This document shows, piece by piece, positions 25,451-34,090 of a stretch of 64,000 nucleotides of DNA. The notes under the pieces were generated by a model. The model worked only from the letters and a program-made list of their open reading frames with translations. It was not told the origin of the DNA and made no database searches. Within the stretch, counting starts at the first letter, position 1, and each line of letters begins with the position of its first letter. Position numbers and translations under genes: made by a program. The stretch comes from Foetidibacter luteolus (GTDB lineage Bacteria; Bacteroidota; Bacteroidia; Chitinophagales; Chitinophagaceae): NCBI RefSeq assembly GCF_009650435.1, contig NZ_VVIP01000094.1:62001-126000 (forward strand). Reading direction: 5' to 3'.

Positions 25451-25969
25451 ATGGCATTAACCAACGAATTCATAAAAGGAAAGCTTACTGAAAAATTTGG
25501 TGAAGGCGTCTACAGTTTTGAAGAGCCCTATGAAATGCTCACTTTTGAATCTCACAAAGACGATAACCTTAAAGTGCTGCAGTTCCTGTTTGATGATGAG
25601 GATCTGAAATTTCAATTTCTAACCGATATATGTGCAGTTCATTACCCGGATAAAAAAGGGAGCGAACTTGCTGTTGTGTATCATTTGCATAACCTGGTTG
25701 ATAATGTACGCATAAGATTTAAAGTATTTACCGGTATAGAGCAACCGGACGTTTTTTCAGCAACTGCCCTGTATCAATCTGCCAACTGGATGGAGAGGGA
25801 AACCTATGATTTTTATGGGATAAACTTTGTTGGCCACCCCAACCTGAAAAGGATACTGAATGTGGATGAAATGGATTATTTCCCGATGCGCAAAGAATTT
25901 CCTTTGGAAGACCAGACCAGGATTGATAAAGACGATGAGATGTTTGGAAGAGGTGGCAGTATTTGGTAA
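25451..25969 (+). CDS. nuoC: NADH-quinone oxidoreductase subunit C
   Basis: The 30-kDa peripheral subunit of complex I, which binds NuoD and NuoB. The product is 172 residues with the family signature ERETYDFYGINFVGHPNLKR followed by FPMRKEFPLEDQ. The N-terminal alpha/beta part includes LTDICAVHYPDKK. It is separate from nuoD, unlike the fused NuoCD of enterobacteria. A B-type repeat separates it from nuoD. Confidence 0.95.
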   Translation: MALTNEFIKGKLTEKFGEGVYSFEEPYEMLTFESHKDDNLKVLQFLFDDEDLKFQFLTDICAVHYPDKKGSELAVVYHLHNLVDNVRIRFKVFTGIEQPDVFSATALYQSANWMERETYDFYGINFVGHPNLKRILNVDEMDYFPMRKEFPLEDQTRIDKDDEMFGRGGSIW

Positions 25970-26018
25970 TAAGTGAATGATGATAAAATTTGTGGTATTG
26001 CCTGTTGAGTAAAGTACA

Positions 26019-26050
26019 GAACGTACAAGTGAGTGACACAACAGGAGCCG
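26019..26050 (+). repeat. Dispersed intergenic repeat B inside the nuo cluster
   Basis: GAACGTACAAGTGAGTGACA then CAACAGGAGCCG, between nuoC and nuoD. Confidence 0.75.
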
Positions 26051-26083
26051 ATTAAAGAAAAGAACGCTGGCTACATAAAATAG

Positions 26084-27319
26084 ATGTTCCAAATGTCTGA
26101 TGTAAAACATATAAAACTGCCGGATGGCTCGATAGAGAAGCAAACTACCACGCTTAACCTTGGGCCAACGCATCCTGCTACACATGGAGTGTTTCAGAAT
26201 ATTGTAGAGATGGATGGGGAACGTATTGTTTCGTCCGAGCAAACTGTCGGTTATATTCACCGCGCTTTTGAAAAGATTGCAGAACGCAGGCCCTTATACC
26301 AGATTACACCGCTTACAGACAGGTTGAATTATTGCTCAAGCCCCATCAACAACATGGGTTGGCACCTTACCTGCGAAAAATTGCTGAAAGTAAAAACGCC
26401 CAAGCGTGTGGATTATATGCGTGTGATTATTATGGAGCTTGCACGCATTGCCGACCACCTTATTTGTAATTCGGTGGTAGGTGTGGACTCCGGCGCTTTG
26501 AGTGTATTCTTGTATGTGATGCAGTATCGTGAGCTGATCTATGAAATTTATGAAGAGATATGCGGCTCACGTTTAACAACCAATATTGGCCGCATCGGCG
26601 GTTTTGAGAGAAATTTCACCAATACAGCGTGGACTAAGCTGGATAAGTTTCTTGCTGAATATCCCGGCGTTCTTAAGGAATTTGAAAACCTGTTAACACG
26701 CAACAGGATATTTATGGAGCGCACCATCGGCGCAGGCCCAATAAGTGCAGAAAGGGCTTTAAATTATGGCTTTACTGGCCCCAACCTGCGTGCAGCCGGT
26801 GTGGATTATGATGTTCGTGTACATTCTCCCTATAGCAGTTACGAAGATTTTGATTTTACAGTTCCGGTGGGAACTACAGGAGATTGCTACGACAGGTTCC
26901 TGGTGCGCAACCAGGAAATGTGGCAGTCACTAAGTATTATTGAACAGGCCAAGCAAAAGTTGGAGCAGTTTAAAGGCGCCGAGGCTGAAGTATACCATGC
27001 GGATATACCTGAGTACTATCTTCCTGAAAAGAAAGATGTATATACCAAGATGGAAGCCTTGATATGGCACTTTAAAATTATAATGGGCGAAACAGCTATG
27101 CCTGCCGGTGAAGTATATCAATCTGTGGAAGGGGGCAACGGGGAGCTTGGGTTTTATTTAATAAGCGATGGTGGGCGTTCACCTTATCGCCTGCATTTCC
27201 GCAGACCTTGTTTTATCTATTACCAGGCTTATGCTGAGATTACCAAAGGCGCCATGCTAAGCGATGCGATTATTACATTAAGTAGTTTGAATTTGATAGC
27301 CGGAGAGATGGATGCATAA
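26084..27319 (+). CDS. nuoD: NADH-quinone oxidoreductase subunit D
   Basis: The 49-kDa subunit forming most of the quinone chamber of complex I. The product is 411 residues from ATG 26084, or 408 from ATG 26093. Family motifs: LNLGPTHPATHGV with the conserved histidine near the quinone site, GYIHRAFEKIAE, the segment YCSSPINNMGWHL, MELARIADHLICNSVVGVD and the closing GEMDA. Its stop overlaps by one base the start of the small gene at 27319, which belongs to an inserted module. Confidence 0.96.
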   Translation: MFQMSDVKHIKLPDGSIEKQTTTLNLGPTHPATHGVFQNIVEMDGERIVSSEQTVGYIHRAFEKIAERRPLYQITPLTDRLNYCSSPINNMGWHLTCEKLLKVKTPKRVDYMRVIIMELARIADHLICNSVVGVDSGALSVFLYVMQYRELIYEIYEEICGSRLTTNIGRIGGFERNFTNTAWTKLDKFLAEYPGVLKEFENLLTRNRIFMERTIGAGPISAERALNYGFTGPNLRAAGVDYDVRVHSPYSSYEDFDFTVPVGTTGDCYDRFLVRNQEMWQSLSIIEQAKQKLEQFKGAEAEVYHADIPEYYLPEKKDVYTKMEALIWHFKIIMGETAMPAGEVYQSVEGGNGELGFYLISDGGRSPYRLHFRRPCFIYYQAYAEITKGAMLSDAIITLSSLNLIAGEMDA

Positions 27320-27534
27320 TGGAAAGGCAAAGAAAAATACAAGCTGTTGTCACAAGAACTTCTTTTAAGGAAGCAGAAGAAGCGGATGATATTTTTTGGG
27401 CAAATGCTACAGAAGAAGAAAGATTAAGAGAACTAATAAGTTTGCGCATGATGGTATTCGGGAGCAAGAATGTAAAGCAACGCATTCAAAAAGTTGTTAC
27501 GAAACGCAGCTTGTATGAAGAAGAAACTGATTAA
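27319..27534 (+). CDS. Small protein of an inserted nucleotidyltransferase module
   Basis: A 71-residue acidic/basic helical protein (KIQAVVTRTSFKEAEEADDI, then FWANATEEERLRELISLRMM). Short proteins of this kind precede nucleotidyltransferase genes in many Bacteroidota, which suggests an antitoxin-like or accessory partner; that is from memory of gene neighbourhoods and from the coupling here. It starts at the last base of the nuoD stop (TAATG) and its end overlaps the start of the next gene by 20 bp. No known domain recognised. Confidence 0.7.
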   Translation: MERQRKIQAVVTRTSFKEAEEADDIFWANATEEERLRELISLRMMVFGSKNVKQRIQKVVTKRSLYEEETD

Positions 27535-27988
27535 TCTGGAAGAGGATTTTTTGGATTTTATTAAGCTATGCAATAAGTATGATGTCCGATATCTTTTGAT
27601 TGGTGGTTATGCAGTTAGTATACATGGTTATCCTCGTACGACGAAAGATATGGATGTTTGTATTGAAATGAGTGATGAGAACGCTGTTAAAATGGTTAAA
27701 GTAATTGATGATTTTGGTTTTGCATCACTCAAACTAACAAAAGCTGATTTTTTAAAAGAGCATGGCATAACTCAGTTAGGCTATACTCCCTTAAGAATCG
27801 ACATAATCAATGATTTGGATGGAGTTAGCTTTGATAAAGCCTGGGAAAATAAAAAGGTGGTGAATATGCTAAATATCGCTGTCAATTTTATCGGTTACCA
27901 TGAGCTTTTGGTGGTAAAAGAAAAAGCAGGCAGACAGCAGGATATTGCTGATGTAAAAAAATTGAAAAACAGGAATAAGCCCAAATAA
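27515..27988 (+). CDS. MNT-type nucleotidyltransferase inserted in the nuo operon
   Basis: The product is 157 residues from ATG 27515 (the frame opens earlier at 27494). It matches minimal nucleotidyltransferases of the AbiEii/DUF6036 kind: LLIGGYAVSIHGYPRTTKDM holds the GG pair (30-31) and the first catalytic Asp45, D47 completes the D-x-D, the third carboxylate is Asp96 in LRIDII, and the family tail reads LLVVKEKAGRQQDIADVKKL. It could modify a protein or RNA with NMP, as toxin or antitoxin. Codon use is more AT-rich than in nuoD and nuoE. Only 3 bp separate it from nuoE, so the module is read as part of the complex I transcript. Confidence 0.85.
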   Translation: MKKKLINLEEDFLDFIKLCNKYDVRYLLIGGYAVSIHGYPRTTKDMDVCIEMSDENAVKMVKVIDDFGFASLKLTKADFLKEHGITQLGYTPLRIDIINDLDGVSFDKAWENKKVVNMLNIAVNFIGYHELLVVKEKAGRQQDIADVKKLKNRNKPK

Positions 27989-27991
27989 AAA

Positions 27992-28495
27992 ATGAGTGTT
28001 CAGTTTAACGAAAAACAATTAACAGAGTTCAACAGGCTGGTAGCCCGCTACCCGGAAGGAAAGCAGAAAAGCGCTTTGTTGCCGGTATTGCACCTGGCAC
28101 AGGAAAGCTTTGGCGGCTGGCTAAGTGCTGAAAGTATGGACTATGTAGCTGAGTTATTAAGGATAGAACCGATTGAAGTTTATGAAGTGGCTACTTTTTA
28201 CAGTATGTACAACCTGCAGCCTGTAGGCAAATACTTGTTCGAGGTTTGTCAAACTGGCCCCTGCATGTTGCGTGGCAGCGATGACATCATCGCCTACATT
28301 GGTGAGAAACTGAATATCAAGCCAGGTCAAACAACAGAAGATGGCATGTTTACTTTAAAAACGGTAGAATGCCTGGGCGCATGTGGCTATGCACCTATGA
28401 TGCAACTGGGCAAGCATTACCGTGAGCACTTAACCAAAGAAAAAGTGGATGCGATTATTGAAGAGTGCAGGAACAATGCGGCTGTGAATAACTAA
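27992..28495 (+). CDS. nuoE: NADH-quinone oxidoreductase subunit E
   Basis: The 24-kDa subunit with the [2Fe-2S] cluster N1a. The product is 167 residues with a helical N-terminus (RYPEGKQKSALLPVLHLAQE) and a thioredoxin-like C-terminus. Cluster ligands are visible: Cys in EVCQTGPCMLRG (two cysteines, 4 residues apart) and Cys in KTVECLGACGYAPMM (two more). It pairs with NuoF. Separated from its normal neighbour nuoD by the inserted module. Confidence 0.95.
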   Translation: MSVQFNEKQLTEFNRLVARYPEGKQKSALLPVLHLAQESFGGWLSAESMDYVAELLRIEPIEVYEVATFYSMYNLQPVGKYLFEVCQTGPCMLRGSDDIIAYIGEKLNIKPGQTTEDGMFTLKTVECLGACGYAPMMQLGKHYREHLTKEKVDAIIEECRNNAAVNN

Positions 28496-28517
28496 GCAAA
28501 CTGATAAACCTTGCTAT

Positions 28518-28940
28518 ATGAAACTGAATCCCTACTTGATTTTTAATGGAAACGCTGAAGAAGTGCTGAATTTTTACAAAACAGCATTGGGTGGAGAAAT
28601 AGTAATGTTGAGCAGGTACGGTGACAGCCCCATGCCAACGGATGAAGATTATAAAAACAAGATAATGCATTCGAGGCTGGTTTTTGATGGAAACCTGGTA
28701 ATGATATCAGACGGCATGAAAGGGCAACCGATGCCGATAGGTGGAAATGTGCAGTTAAGTGTAGAGGTGGAAAGTATTGAAAGAATAAATGAAGTTTTTG
28801 AAAAAATGAGTGAGGGAGGGACCGTGAGTATGGAATTGCAGGATACTTTCTGGGGTGCAAGGTTCGGCATGCTGATAGACAAATTTGGCGTTAGCTGGAT
28901 GTTTAATCATGAGTTGAAACCGGCAACTTCCCAGGCATAA
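28518..28940 (+). CDS. PhnB-like VOC superfamily protein
   Basis: The product is 140 residues with the paired beta-alpha-beta-beta-beta units of the glyoxalase/VOC fold. It matches the PhnB/DUF1428-like branch in LNPYLIFNGNAEEVLNFYK, the middle MISDGMKGQPMPIGGNVQLS and the end TFWGARFGMLIDKFGVSWMF. Members have no settled function; some are related to demethylubiquinone methyltransferase fragments or to antibiotic-resistance proteins. It is the second gene lying between nuo genes that is not a complex I subunit; no evident link to the complex. Starts 22 bp after nuoE. Confidence 0.88.
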   Translation: MKLNPYLIFNGNAEEVLNFYKTALGGEIVMLSRYGDSPMPTDEDYKNKIMHSRLVFDGNLVMISDGMKGQPMPIGGNVQLSVEVESIERINEVFEKMSEGGTVSMELQDTFWGARFGMLIDKFGVSWMFNHELKPATSQA

Positions 28941-28976
28941 TAATGAAGAAGCTAAATAAAAGAATCAAACATAAAA

Positions 28977-28998
28977 ATCCCCCTTTAGGGGACAGGGG
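28977..28998 (+). promoter_or_regulatory. Short palindromic repeat as ribosome-binding region of nuoF
   Basis: AATCCCCCTTTAGGGGACAG then GGG, ending 5 bases before the nuoF ATG at 29004. The GGGG run takes the place of a Shine-Dalgarno sequence. The same element lies just before nuoM (36783) and leuB (58383). Confidence 0.55.
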
Positions 28999-29003
28999 TT
29001 AAT

Positions 29004-30356
29004 ATGGCAGTAAAACTATTATTAGAAAACGCACATGTAGAAGGCATTCGTTACTACGAAGCGTACCGCAGAACCGGCGGCTACCGTAGTGTGGAGAAGG
29101 CATTGAAGATGACACCCGAAGCCATTGTGGAAGAAGTGAAGAAGAGCGGCCTGCGTGGCCGTGGTGGCGCGGGCTTTCCGGCTGGTATGAAGTGGAGTTT
29201 TATCGCCAAGCCGGAAGGTGTTCCCCGTCACCTGGTTTGTAATGCAGATGAAAGCGAGCCCGGTACTTTTAAAGACAGGTACCTTATGGAGTTTTTGCCG
29301 CACCTGCTTATCGAGGGTTTAATTGTTTCTTCTTTTGCCTTAGGCAGCAACGCCACTTACATATACATCCGTGGCGAATACGCCTGGATACCGGATATAC
29401 TTGAACATGCTATTGATGAAGCCAAAGCCAATGGATGGCTGGGCAAAAATATCCTGGGCACCGGCTTTGATTGTGAGATTTATGTACAGCGTGGCGCCGG
29501 CGCTTATATCTGTGGTGAAGAAACCGCTTTGATAGAATCCCTGGAAGGCAAGCGCGGTAACCCCCGCATCAAGCCCCCTTTCCCGGCGGTTAAAGGCGTG
29601 TGGGACAGGCCTACCGTGGTTAATAACGTAGAAACACTCGCTGCTGTAGTGCCCATTATCAATATGGGCGGCGATGAGTACGCCAAAATTGGCGTTGGCC
29701 GCTCAACAGGTACCAAGCTCATTTCGGCCTGTGGTAATATCAACAAGCCCGGTGTTTACGAGATAGACATGACCATTTCTGTGGAAGAATTTATCTACAG
29801 CGATGAATATTGTGGCGGTATTCCCAACGGAAAAAAACTAAAAGCATGTATTCCCGGCGGTTCTTCCGTGCCTATTCTTCCCGCTAACCTGTTACTGAAA
29901 ACGGCCAAAGGCGAAACCCGTTACATGAACTATGAAAGTCTTAGCGATGGTGGTTTTGCAACAGGCAGCATGATGGGTAGCGGTGGCTTTATTGTGCTGG
30001 ATGAAGACCAGTGTGTGGTGCGCAATACCCTAACGCTGGCAAGGTTTTACCGCCACGAAAGCTGCGGCCAATGTTCACCGTGCCGCGAAGGAACCGGCTG
30101 GATGGAAAAAATCCTCAAGAACATCGAATACGGCAAAGGCAAAATGAGCGATATAGATTTGTTGTGGGATATACAGCGCAAGATAGAAGGCAATACCATT
30201 TGTCCGTTGGGCGATGCGGCTGCCTGGCCGGTGGCCGCGGCCATCAGGCATTTCAGGGATGAGTTTGAGTGGCATGTGCTAAACCCTGAAGAAAGCCAGA
30301 GACGGAATTATGGCCTGGCGCATTACGCAGACGCAAGGGAGATAGTAGCGGCGTAA
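29004..30356 (+). CDS. nuoF: NADH-quinone oxidoreductase subunit F
   Basis: The 51-kDa subunit, which binds NADH and FMN and carries cluster N3. The product is 450 residues. NADH/FMN-binding motifs: GLRGRGGAGFPAGMKWSF and VCNADESEPGTFKDR; the SLBB region YICGEETALIESLEGKRGNP follows; the [4Fe-4S] ligands are the cysteines in SCGQCSPCREGTGWM plus that in TICPLGDAAAWPV. Start ATG 29004 is preceded by a GGGG-rich palindromic repeat. Follows the VOC gene by 63 bp. Confidence 0.97.
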   Translation: MAVKLLLENAHVEGIRYYEAYRRTGGYRSVEKALKMTPEAIVEEVKKSGLRGRGGAGFPAGMKWSFIAKPEGVPRHLVCNADESEPGTFKDRYLMEFLPHLLIEGLIVSSFALGSNATYIYIRGEYAWIPDILEHAIDEAKANGWLGKNILGTGFDCEIYVQRGAGAYICGEETALIESLEGKRGNPRIKPPFPAVKGVWDRPTVVNNVETLAAVVPIINMGGDEYAKIGVGRSTGTKLISACGNINKPGVYEIDMTISVEEFIYSDEYCGGIPNGKKLKACIPGGSSVPILPANLLLKTAKGETRYMNYESLSDGGFATGSMMGSGGFIVLDEDQCVVRNTLTLARFYRHESCGQCSPCREGTGWMEKILKNIEYGKGKMSDIDLLWDIQRKIEGNTICPLGDAAAWPVAAAIRHFRDEFEWHVLNPEESQRRNYGLAHYADAREIVAA

Positions 30357-30397
30357 ATAGCTTCGCTATTTATGACGATTTTTTTCCCGGCGATATT

Positions 30398-30436
30398 GCT
30401 ACTATAAGGCTTTACTTGCGTCGCACTCTTGTACGG
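30398..30436 (-). repeat. Dispersed intergenic repeat B, reverse, between nuoF and nuoG
   Basis: GCTACTATAAGGCTTTACTT then GCGTCGCACTCTTGTACGG, the reverse of the GTACAAGAGTGCGACGCAA form at 8658 and 40641. Confidence 0.75.
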
Positions 30437-30518
30437 TTATAACATTACTCAGCAAGGTGCAGCAGGTTTATAAAATAATAACAGGTTAAGTTCAACATCA
30501 TTAAACATACGCGGAGCA

Positions 30519-31634
30519 ATGGCAGAAGGAGCACCATTATTCAAAGTAACCATAGACAACATTACGGTAGAGGTTCCTGCCGGAACCACTATCTTAAATG
30601 CTGCCCGTAAAATCGGCGGCGATGTGGCGCCTCCTGCTATGTGCTATTATAGCAAGTTGCAGGGCAGTGGCGGTAAATGCCGTACCTGTTTGGTAGAAGT
30701 AAGCAAGGGTTCTGAAAAAGACCCCCGCCCAATGCCCAAGCTGGTGGCAAGCTGCAGAACTACGGTAATGGATGGCATGGAAGTAAAAAACATCACCAGC
30801 CCTAAAGTTTTGGACGCAAGGGCCGGTGTGGTGGAATTTTTGTTGCTCAATCATCCCCTGGATTGCCCCATCTGCGACCAGGCCGGCGAATGCCACCTGC
30901 AGGATTTAAGCTATGAACACGGCAAAGCCGGTACCCGCTACGAATTCCAGCGCCGCACCTTCCACAAACACGACCTGGGTGAGTACATCCAACTGCACAT
31001 GACACGGTGTATCCTTTGCTATCGTTGCGTGTTTACGGCAGACCAACTTACTGCTAAAAGAGAACATGGCGTATTAGACCGTGGCGACCATGCGCAGATT
31101 GCTACATTTATAGAAAAGAATTTACAGAACGACTTTATTGGCAACGTAATTGACGTTTGTCCGGTTGGCGCTCTAACCGATAAAACCTTCCGCTTTAAAA
31201 ACCGTGTGTGGTTTACCAAACCGGTAGATGCGCACCGCGATTGCCCAAAATGCAGCGGCGAAGTACAACTGTGGATGCGTGGAGATGAGGTATTTCGCAT
31301 AACAGCAAGAAAAGATGAATGGGGCGAGATAAAAGATACCACACAAGGTAAGCCCGGCTGGATTTGTAACGAATGCCGCTTTGAAAAAAAACAGGTAAGC
31401 GACTGGGTAATTGAAGGGCCAAGTAAAGTAAACAGGCAATCTGTTATTTCTGCCAATCATTATGTAGGTGTTCAAAAACCTGGAGAGACTTTTGAAAATG
31501 TAATGGACGGCCGGCAGCCGAGGTTGTTTATGGACATACATAGTGTAAGCGAAGTAAATAAGCCGGAGATACAATTAAGTTTAATTGAAGGCCCGGCGCA
31601 TTCGGATGATTTTGAAGTAAACAATAAAGATTAA
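30519..31634 (+). CDS. nuoG: NADH-quinone oxidoreductase subunit G, short form
   Basis: The 75-kDa-type subunit that carries electrons from NuoF to NuoI, here only 371 residues instead of about 700-900. N-terminal [2Fe-2S] ligands Cys42, 54, 57 and 79; the next cluster uses His112, Cys116, 119 and 125 (HPLDCPICDQAGEC); another uses Cys164, 167, 170 and 214 (CILCYRC...DVCPVG). After that only a C-x-x-C pair at 242/245 and another at 283/286 remain, and the molybdopterin-oxidoreductase-like domain is missing. The frame is intact, so this is a natural short form, not a break. In the nuo operon, upstream of nuoH by 12 bp. Confidence 0.93.
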   Translation: MAEGAPLFKVTIDNITVEVPAGTTILNAARKIGGDVAPPAMCYYSKLQGSGGKCRTCLVEVSKGSEKDPRPMPKLVASCRTTVMDGMEVKNITSPKVLDARAGVVEFLLLNHPLDCPICDQAGECHLQDLSYEHGKAGTRYEFQRRTFHKHDLGEYIQLHMTRCILCYRCVFTADQLTAKREHGVLDRGDHAQIATFIEKNLQNDFIGNVIDVCPVGALTDKTFRFKNRVWFTKPVDAHRDCPKCSGEVQLWMRGDEVFRITARKDEWGEIKDTTQGKPGWICNECRFEKKQVSDWVIEGPSKVNRQSVISANHYVGVQKPGETFENVMDGRQPRLFMDIHSVSEVNKPEIQLSLIEGPAHSDDFEVNNKD

Positions 31635-31646
31635 TACTTTCTTATA

Positions 31647-32696
31647 ATGACTCTACTTGCTTTTGACTGGCTTTACCTTGTTGAGAAACTGGTTTTGATT
31701 GCGGTAATCATATCGGCTTCTTTGCTTATAGCTATGTATGCCACCTATTTTGAACGTAAAGTAGCGGCCTGGATGCAGGACAGGATAGGTCCTGACCGTG
31801 CAGGCCCGTTTGGAATACTTCAGCCATTGGCTGATGGTGGAAAATTGTTTTTCAAGGAGGAGATTATTCCTAATGCCGCTAATAAATGGTTGTTTATCCT
31901 TGGCCCTTGTATGGCAATGCTTACAGCCATGATGACCAGCGCGGTGATACCCTGGGGCAGCAAAATAGACTTAGGTGGAAGAGAAATTGCGCTGCAGATT
32001 GCAGACGTTAACATAGGAATGCTGTACATTTTCGGTGTAGTTAGCTTTGGTGTATACGGGATTATGATTGGTGGCTGGTCATCCAATAACAAATTTTCAC
32101 TGATGGCCGCGTTGCGTGGCGCATCCCAGGTAATCAGTTATGAACTGGCGATGGGGCTTTCCCTGATTGCATTATTGATGTTAACAGGTTCTTTGAGCCT
32201 TAAAACTATTGTAGAGCAGCAAATGTCACACGGTAATTTATGGAATATAGCTTACCAGCCATTGGGCTTTTTTATATTTTTTGTGTGCGCTTTGGCCGAG
32301 TGTAACCGTGCTCCTTTCGACTTACCGGAAGCCGAAAGTGAGCTAAACATGGGTTACCACCAGGAATATTCTTCCATGAAGCTGGGCTTTTACCTGTTCG
32401 CAGAGTACATCAACATGTTTATCAGCAGCGCTATTATGGCTACGCTGTTCTTTGGCGGTTACGATGTGCCTTTCCTGGATGAAAGCACATTAAACCCCAA
32501 CATTGCAGCTCTGATAGGTATTGCAGCTCTGCTGGCAAAAACGTTCTTTTTCATATTTGTGTTTATGTGGATACGCTGGACTTTGCCACGTTTTCGCTAT
32601 GACCAATTGATGGATATAGGCTGGAAGAAACTGATACCGCTGGCGTTGGTGAATATGGTTATAACTGCTGTGGTAGTATTGTTGCGTCAAGGGTAG
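31647..32696 (+). CDS. nuoH: NADH-quinone oxidoreductase subunit H
   Basis: Membrane subunit that joins the quinone site to the proton pumps. The product is 349 residues with eight predicted transmembrane helices. Family signatures: ERKVAAWMQDRIGPDRAGPF, LQPLADGGKLFFKEE, ECNRAPFDLPEAESELNMGY (the acidic loop lining the quinone channel) and IRWTLPRFRYDQLMDIGWK. Followed by a repeat-filled gap before nuoI. Confidence 0.97.
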   Translation: MTLLAFDWLYLVEKLVLIAVIISASLLIAMYATYFERKVAAWMQDRIGPDRAGPFGILQPLADGGKLFFKEEIIPNAANKWLFILGPCMAMLTAMMTSAVIPWGSKIDLGGREIALQIADVNIGMLYIFGVVSFGVYGIMIGGWSSNNKFSLMAALRGASQVISYELAMGLSLIALLMLTGSLSLKTIVEQQMSHGNLWNIAYQPLGFFIFFVCALAECNRAPFDLPEAESELNMGYHQEYSSMKLGFYLFAEYINMFISSAIMATLFFGGYDVPFLDESTLNPNIAALIGIAALLAKTFFFIFVFMWIRWTLPRFRYDQLMDIGWKKLIPLALVNMVITAVVVLLRQG

Positions 32697-32718
32697 GAGA
32701 GTGAAACACTACGCTTAA

Positions 32719-32795
32719 ACGTCGCCCAAAGAACCGAACGATGAACGGATTGCGACGCAACGAAGATGCCATGGAAAACAATAGCCGGTATCAAA
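32719..32795 (+). repeat. Dispersed intergenic repeat A between nuoH and nuoI
   Basis: Contains CGTCGCCCAAAGAACCGAAC, GATGAACGGATTGCGACGCA and ACGAAGATGCCATGGAAAAC then TAGCCGGTATC, that is the A-family blocks in order with several changes. Confidence 0.7.
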
Positions 32796-32903
32796 GTTTT
32801 TGGGCGATTTTAAAATTGGACGGTATAACCAATAAAAATACTTTTGCGGGATAAGTGAAGAGGGATTTTATTACTGAACTTATAAATATTGCGGGATAAC
32901 AGT

Positions 32904-33437
32904 ATGCAGTCATTAACAAACAGAGCAAAACCGGTTGACAGAAGGCCCATGAACTTCATGGAGCGTATGTACCTGCCTGCAGTGCTCAAGGGCATGTCTA
33001 TTACTTTCAGCCACATGTTTAAGAAAGCGCCTACCGTAAGATATCCTGACGAAACAAGGCCCTTTAGCCCGGTATTCCGTGGCCTGCATGTACTTAACAG
33101 GGATGAAGAAGGCCGTGAACGCTGCACCGCCTGCGGGCTTTGTGCTGTTGCCTGCCCTGCAGAAGCCATTACCATGGAAGCGGCAGAACGCAAACAAGGC
33201 GAAGAGAACCTGTACCGTGAGGAGAAATATGCTGCGAAATACGAGATAAATATGCTGCGCTGTATTTTTTGCGGATTGTGCGAAGAGGCTTGCCCCAAAG
33301 ATGCCATTTACCTTAGTGAAACATTTGCGCCTTCTAATTTTGCGAGAAAAGGTTTCATCTATGGCAAGAAAGATTTATTAATACCGGATCCAAAAACTGA
33401 AGCGGCAGATTTAGCAAAAGCAAAAGGGACTAACTAA
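32904..33437 (+). CDS. nuoI: NADH-quinone oxidoreductase subunit I
   Basis: Two [4Fe-4S] clusters (N6a and N6b) passing electrons to NuoB. The product is 177 residues from ATG 32904; a TTG 15 bp upstream is unlikely. The two ferredoxin motifs are CTACGLCAVACPAEAI and CIFCGLCEEACPKDAI. The N-terminal helix region (MNFMERMYLPAVLKGMSITF) lies along the membrane. Followed by a 96-bp gap with small hairpins before nuoJ. Confidence 0.96.
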   Translation: MQSLTNRAKPVDRRPMNFMERMYLPAVLKGMSITFSHMFKKAPTVRYPDETRPFSPVFRGLHVLNRDEEGRERCTACGLCAVACPAEAITMEAAERKQGEENLYREEKYAAKYEINMLRCIFCGLCEEACPKDAIYLSETFAPSNFARKGFIYGKKDLLIPDPKTEAADLAKAKGTN

Positions 33438-33533
33438 GTAATCATTGAGATAATGGGCTGACAAGCCAATGTGCCTGTAAAACTGCGGCACTAATTGGCA
33501 ACATTGGCAAATCAGCAAACTGGCTAATTAATT

Positions 33534-34037
33534 ATGGGTACTACTCAAATACTATTCTGGTTTCTAACTGCCCTGGCGCTGCTTGGCGCTATCATGGTGC
33601 TGGTAAGTAAAAATCCTGTCCACAGCGTACTCTGGCTAATCGTGGTGTTCTTTGCCATTTCCGGACATTATATTTTGCTCAATGCGCAATTTCTCGCCAT
33701 TGTTAACCTGATTGTTTATGCAGGGGCAATTATGGTACTCTTCCTGTTTGTGATAATGCTCATGAACCTAAATGCCGAAACCGAGCCGCAAAAGAGCATC
33801 TGGATGAAGTTTTTTGGAGTGGCTACCGGTGGCCTGCTGCTTTCTTTCTTCATTTCGTTTATCGTTTCATCTATTGATTTAAAAAATAAAACCGCACAAC
33901 TTAAAGAAGGTGATGTTGGCCTTATTAAAAACCTGGGTAAAGTGCTGTTTAGCGATTATGTGATACCGTTTGAAATTGCCAGCATCTTGTTCTTAAGTGC
34001 TATGGTGGGCGCTGTTGTTATCGGTAAAAAAGATTAG
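33534..34037 (+). CDS. nuoJ: NADH-quinone oxidoreductase subunit J
   Basis: Membrane subunit with five transmembrane helices, 167 residues. Family pattern [20 protein letters not shown], then [20 protein letters not shown] (the helix with the pi-bulge in complex I), and the last helix [21 protein letters not shown] stretch of charged loop (residues about 115-140) lies before the last helix. Confidence 0.95.
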   Translation: MGTTQILFWFLTALALLGAIMVLVSKNPVHSVLWLIVVFFAISGHYILLNAQFLAIVNLIVYAGAIMVLFLFVIMLMNLNAETEPQKSIWMKFFGVATGGLLLSFFISFIVSSIDLKNKTAQLKEGDVGLIKNLGKVLFSDYVIPFEIASILFLSAMVGAVVIGKKD

Positions 34038-34090
34038 GCTCTTTCTTTCATCAGAAGAGCATTGTAATACATTTAAAATATTTTCAGGCT

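Noticed and set aside
27319-27988. HEPN/MNT toxin-antitoxin pair
   Set aside because: The partner protein shows no HEPN motif (R-x4-6-H), so only the nucleotidyltransferase assignment is kept.
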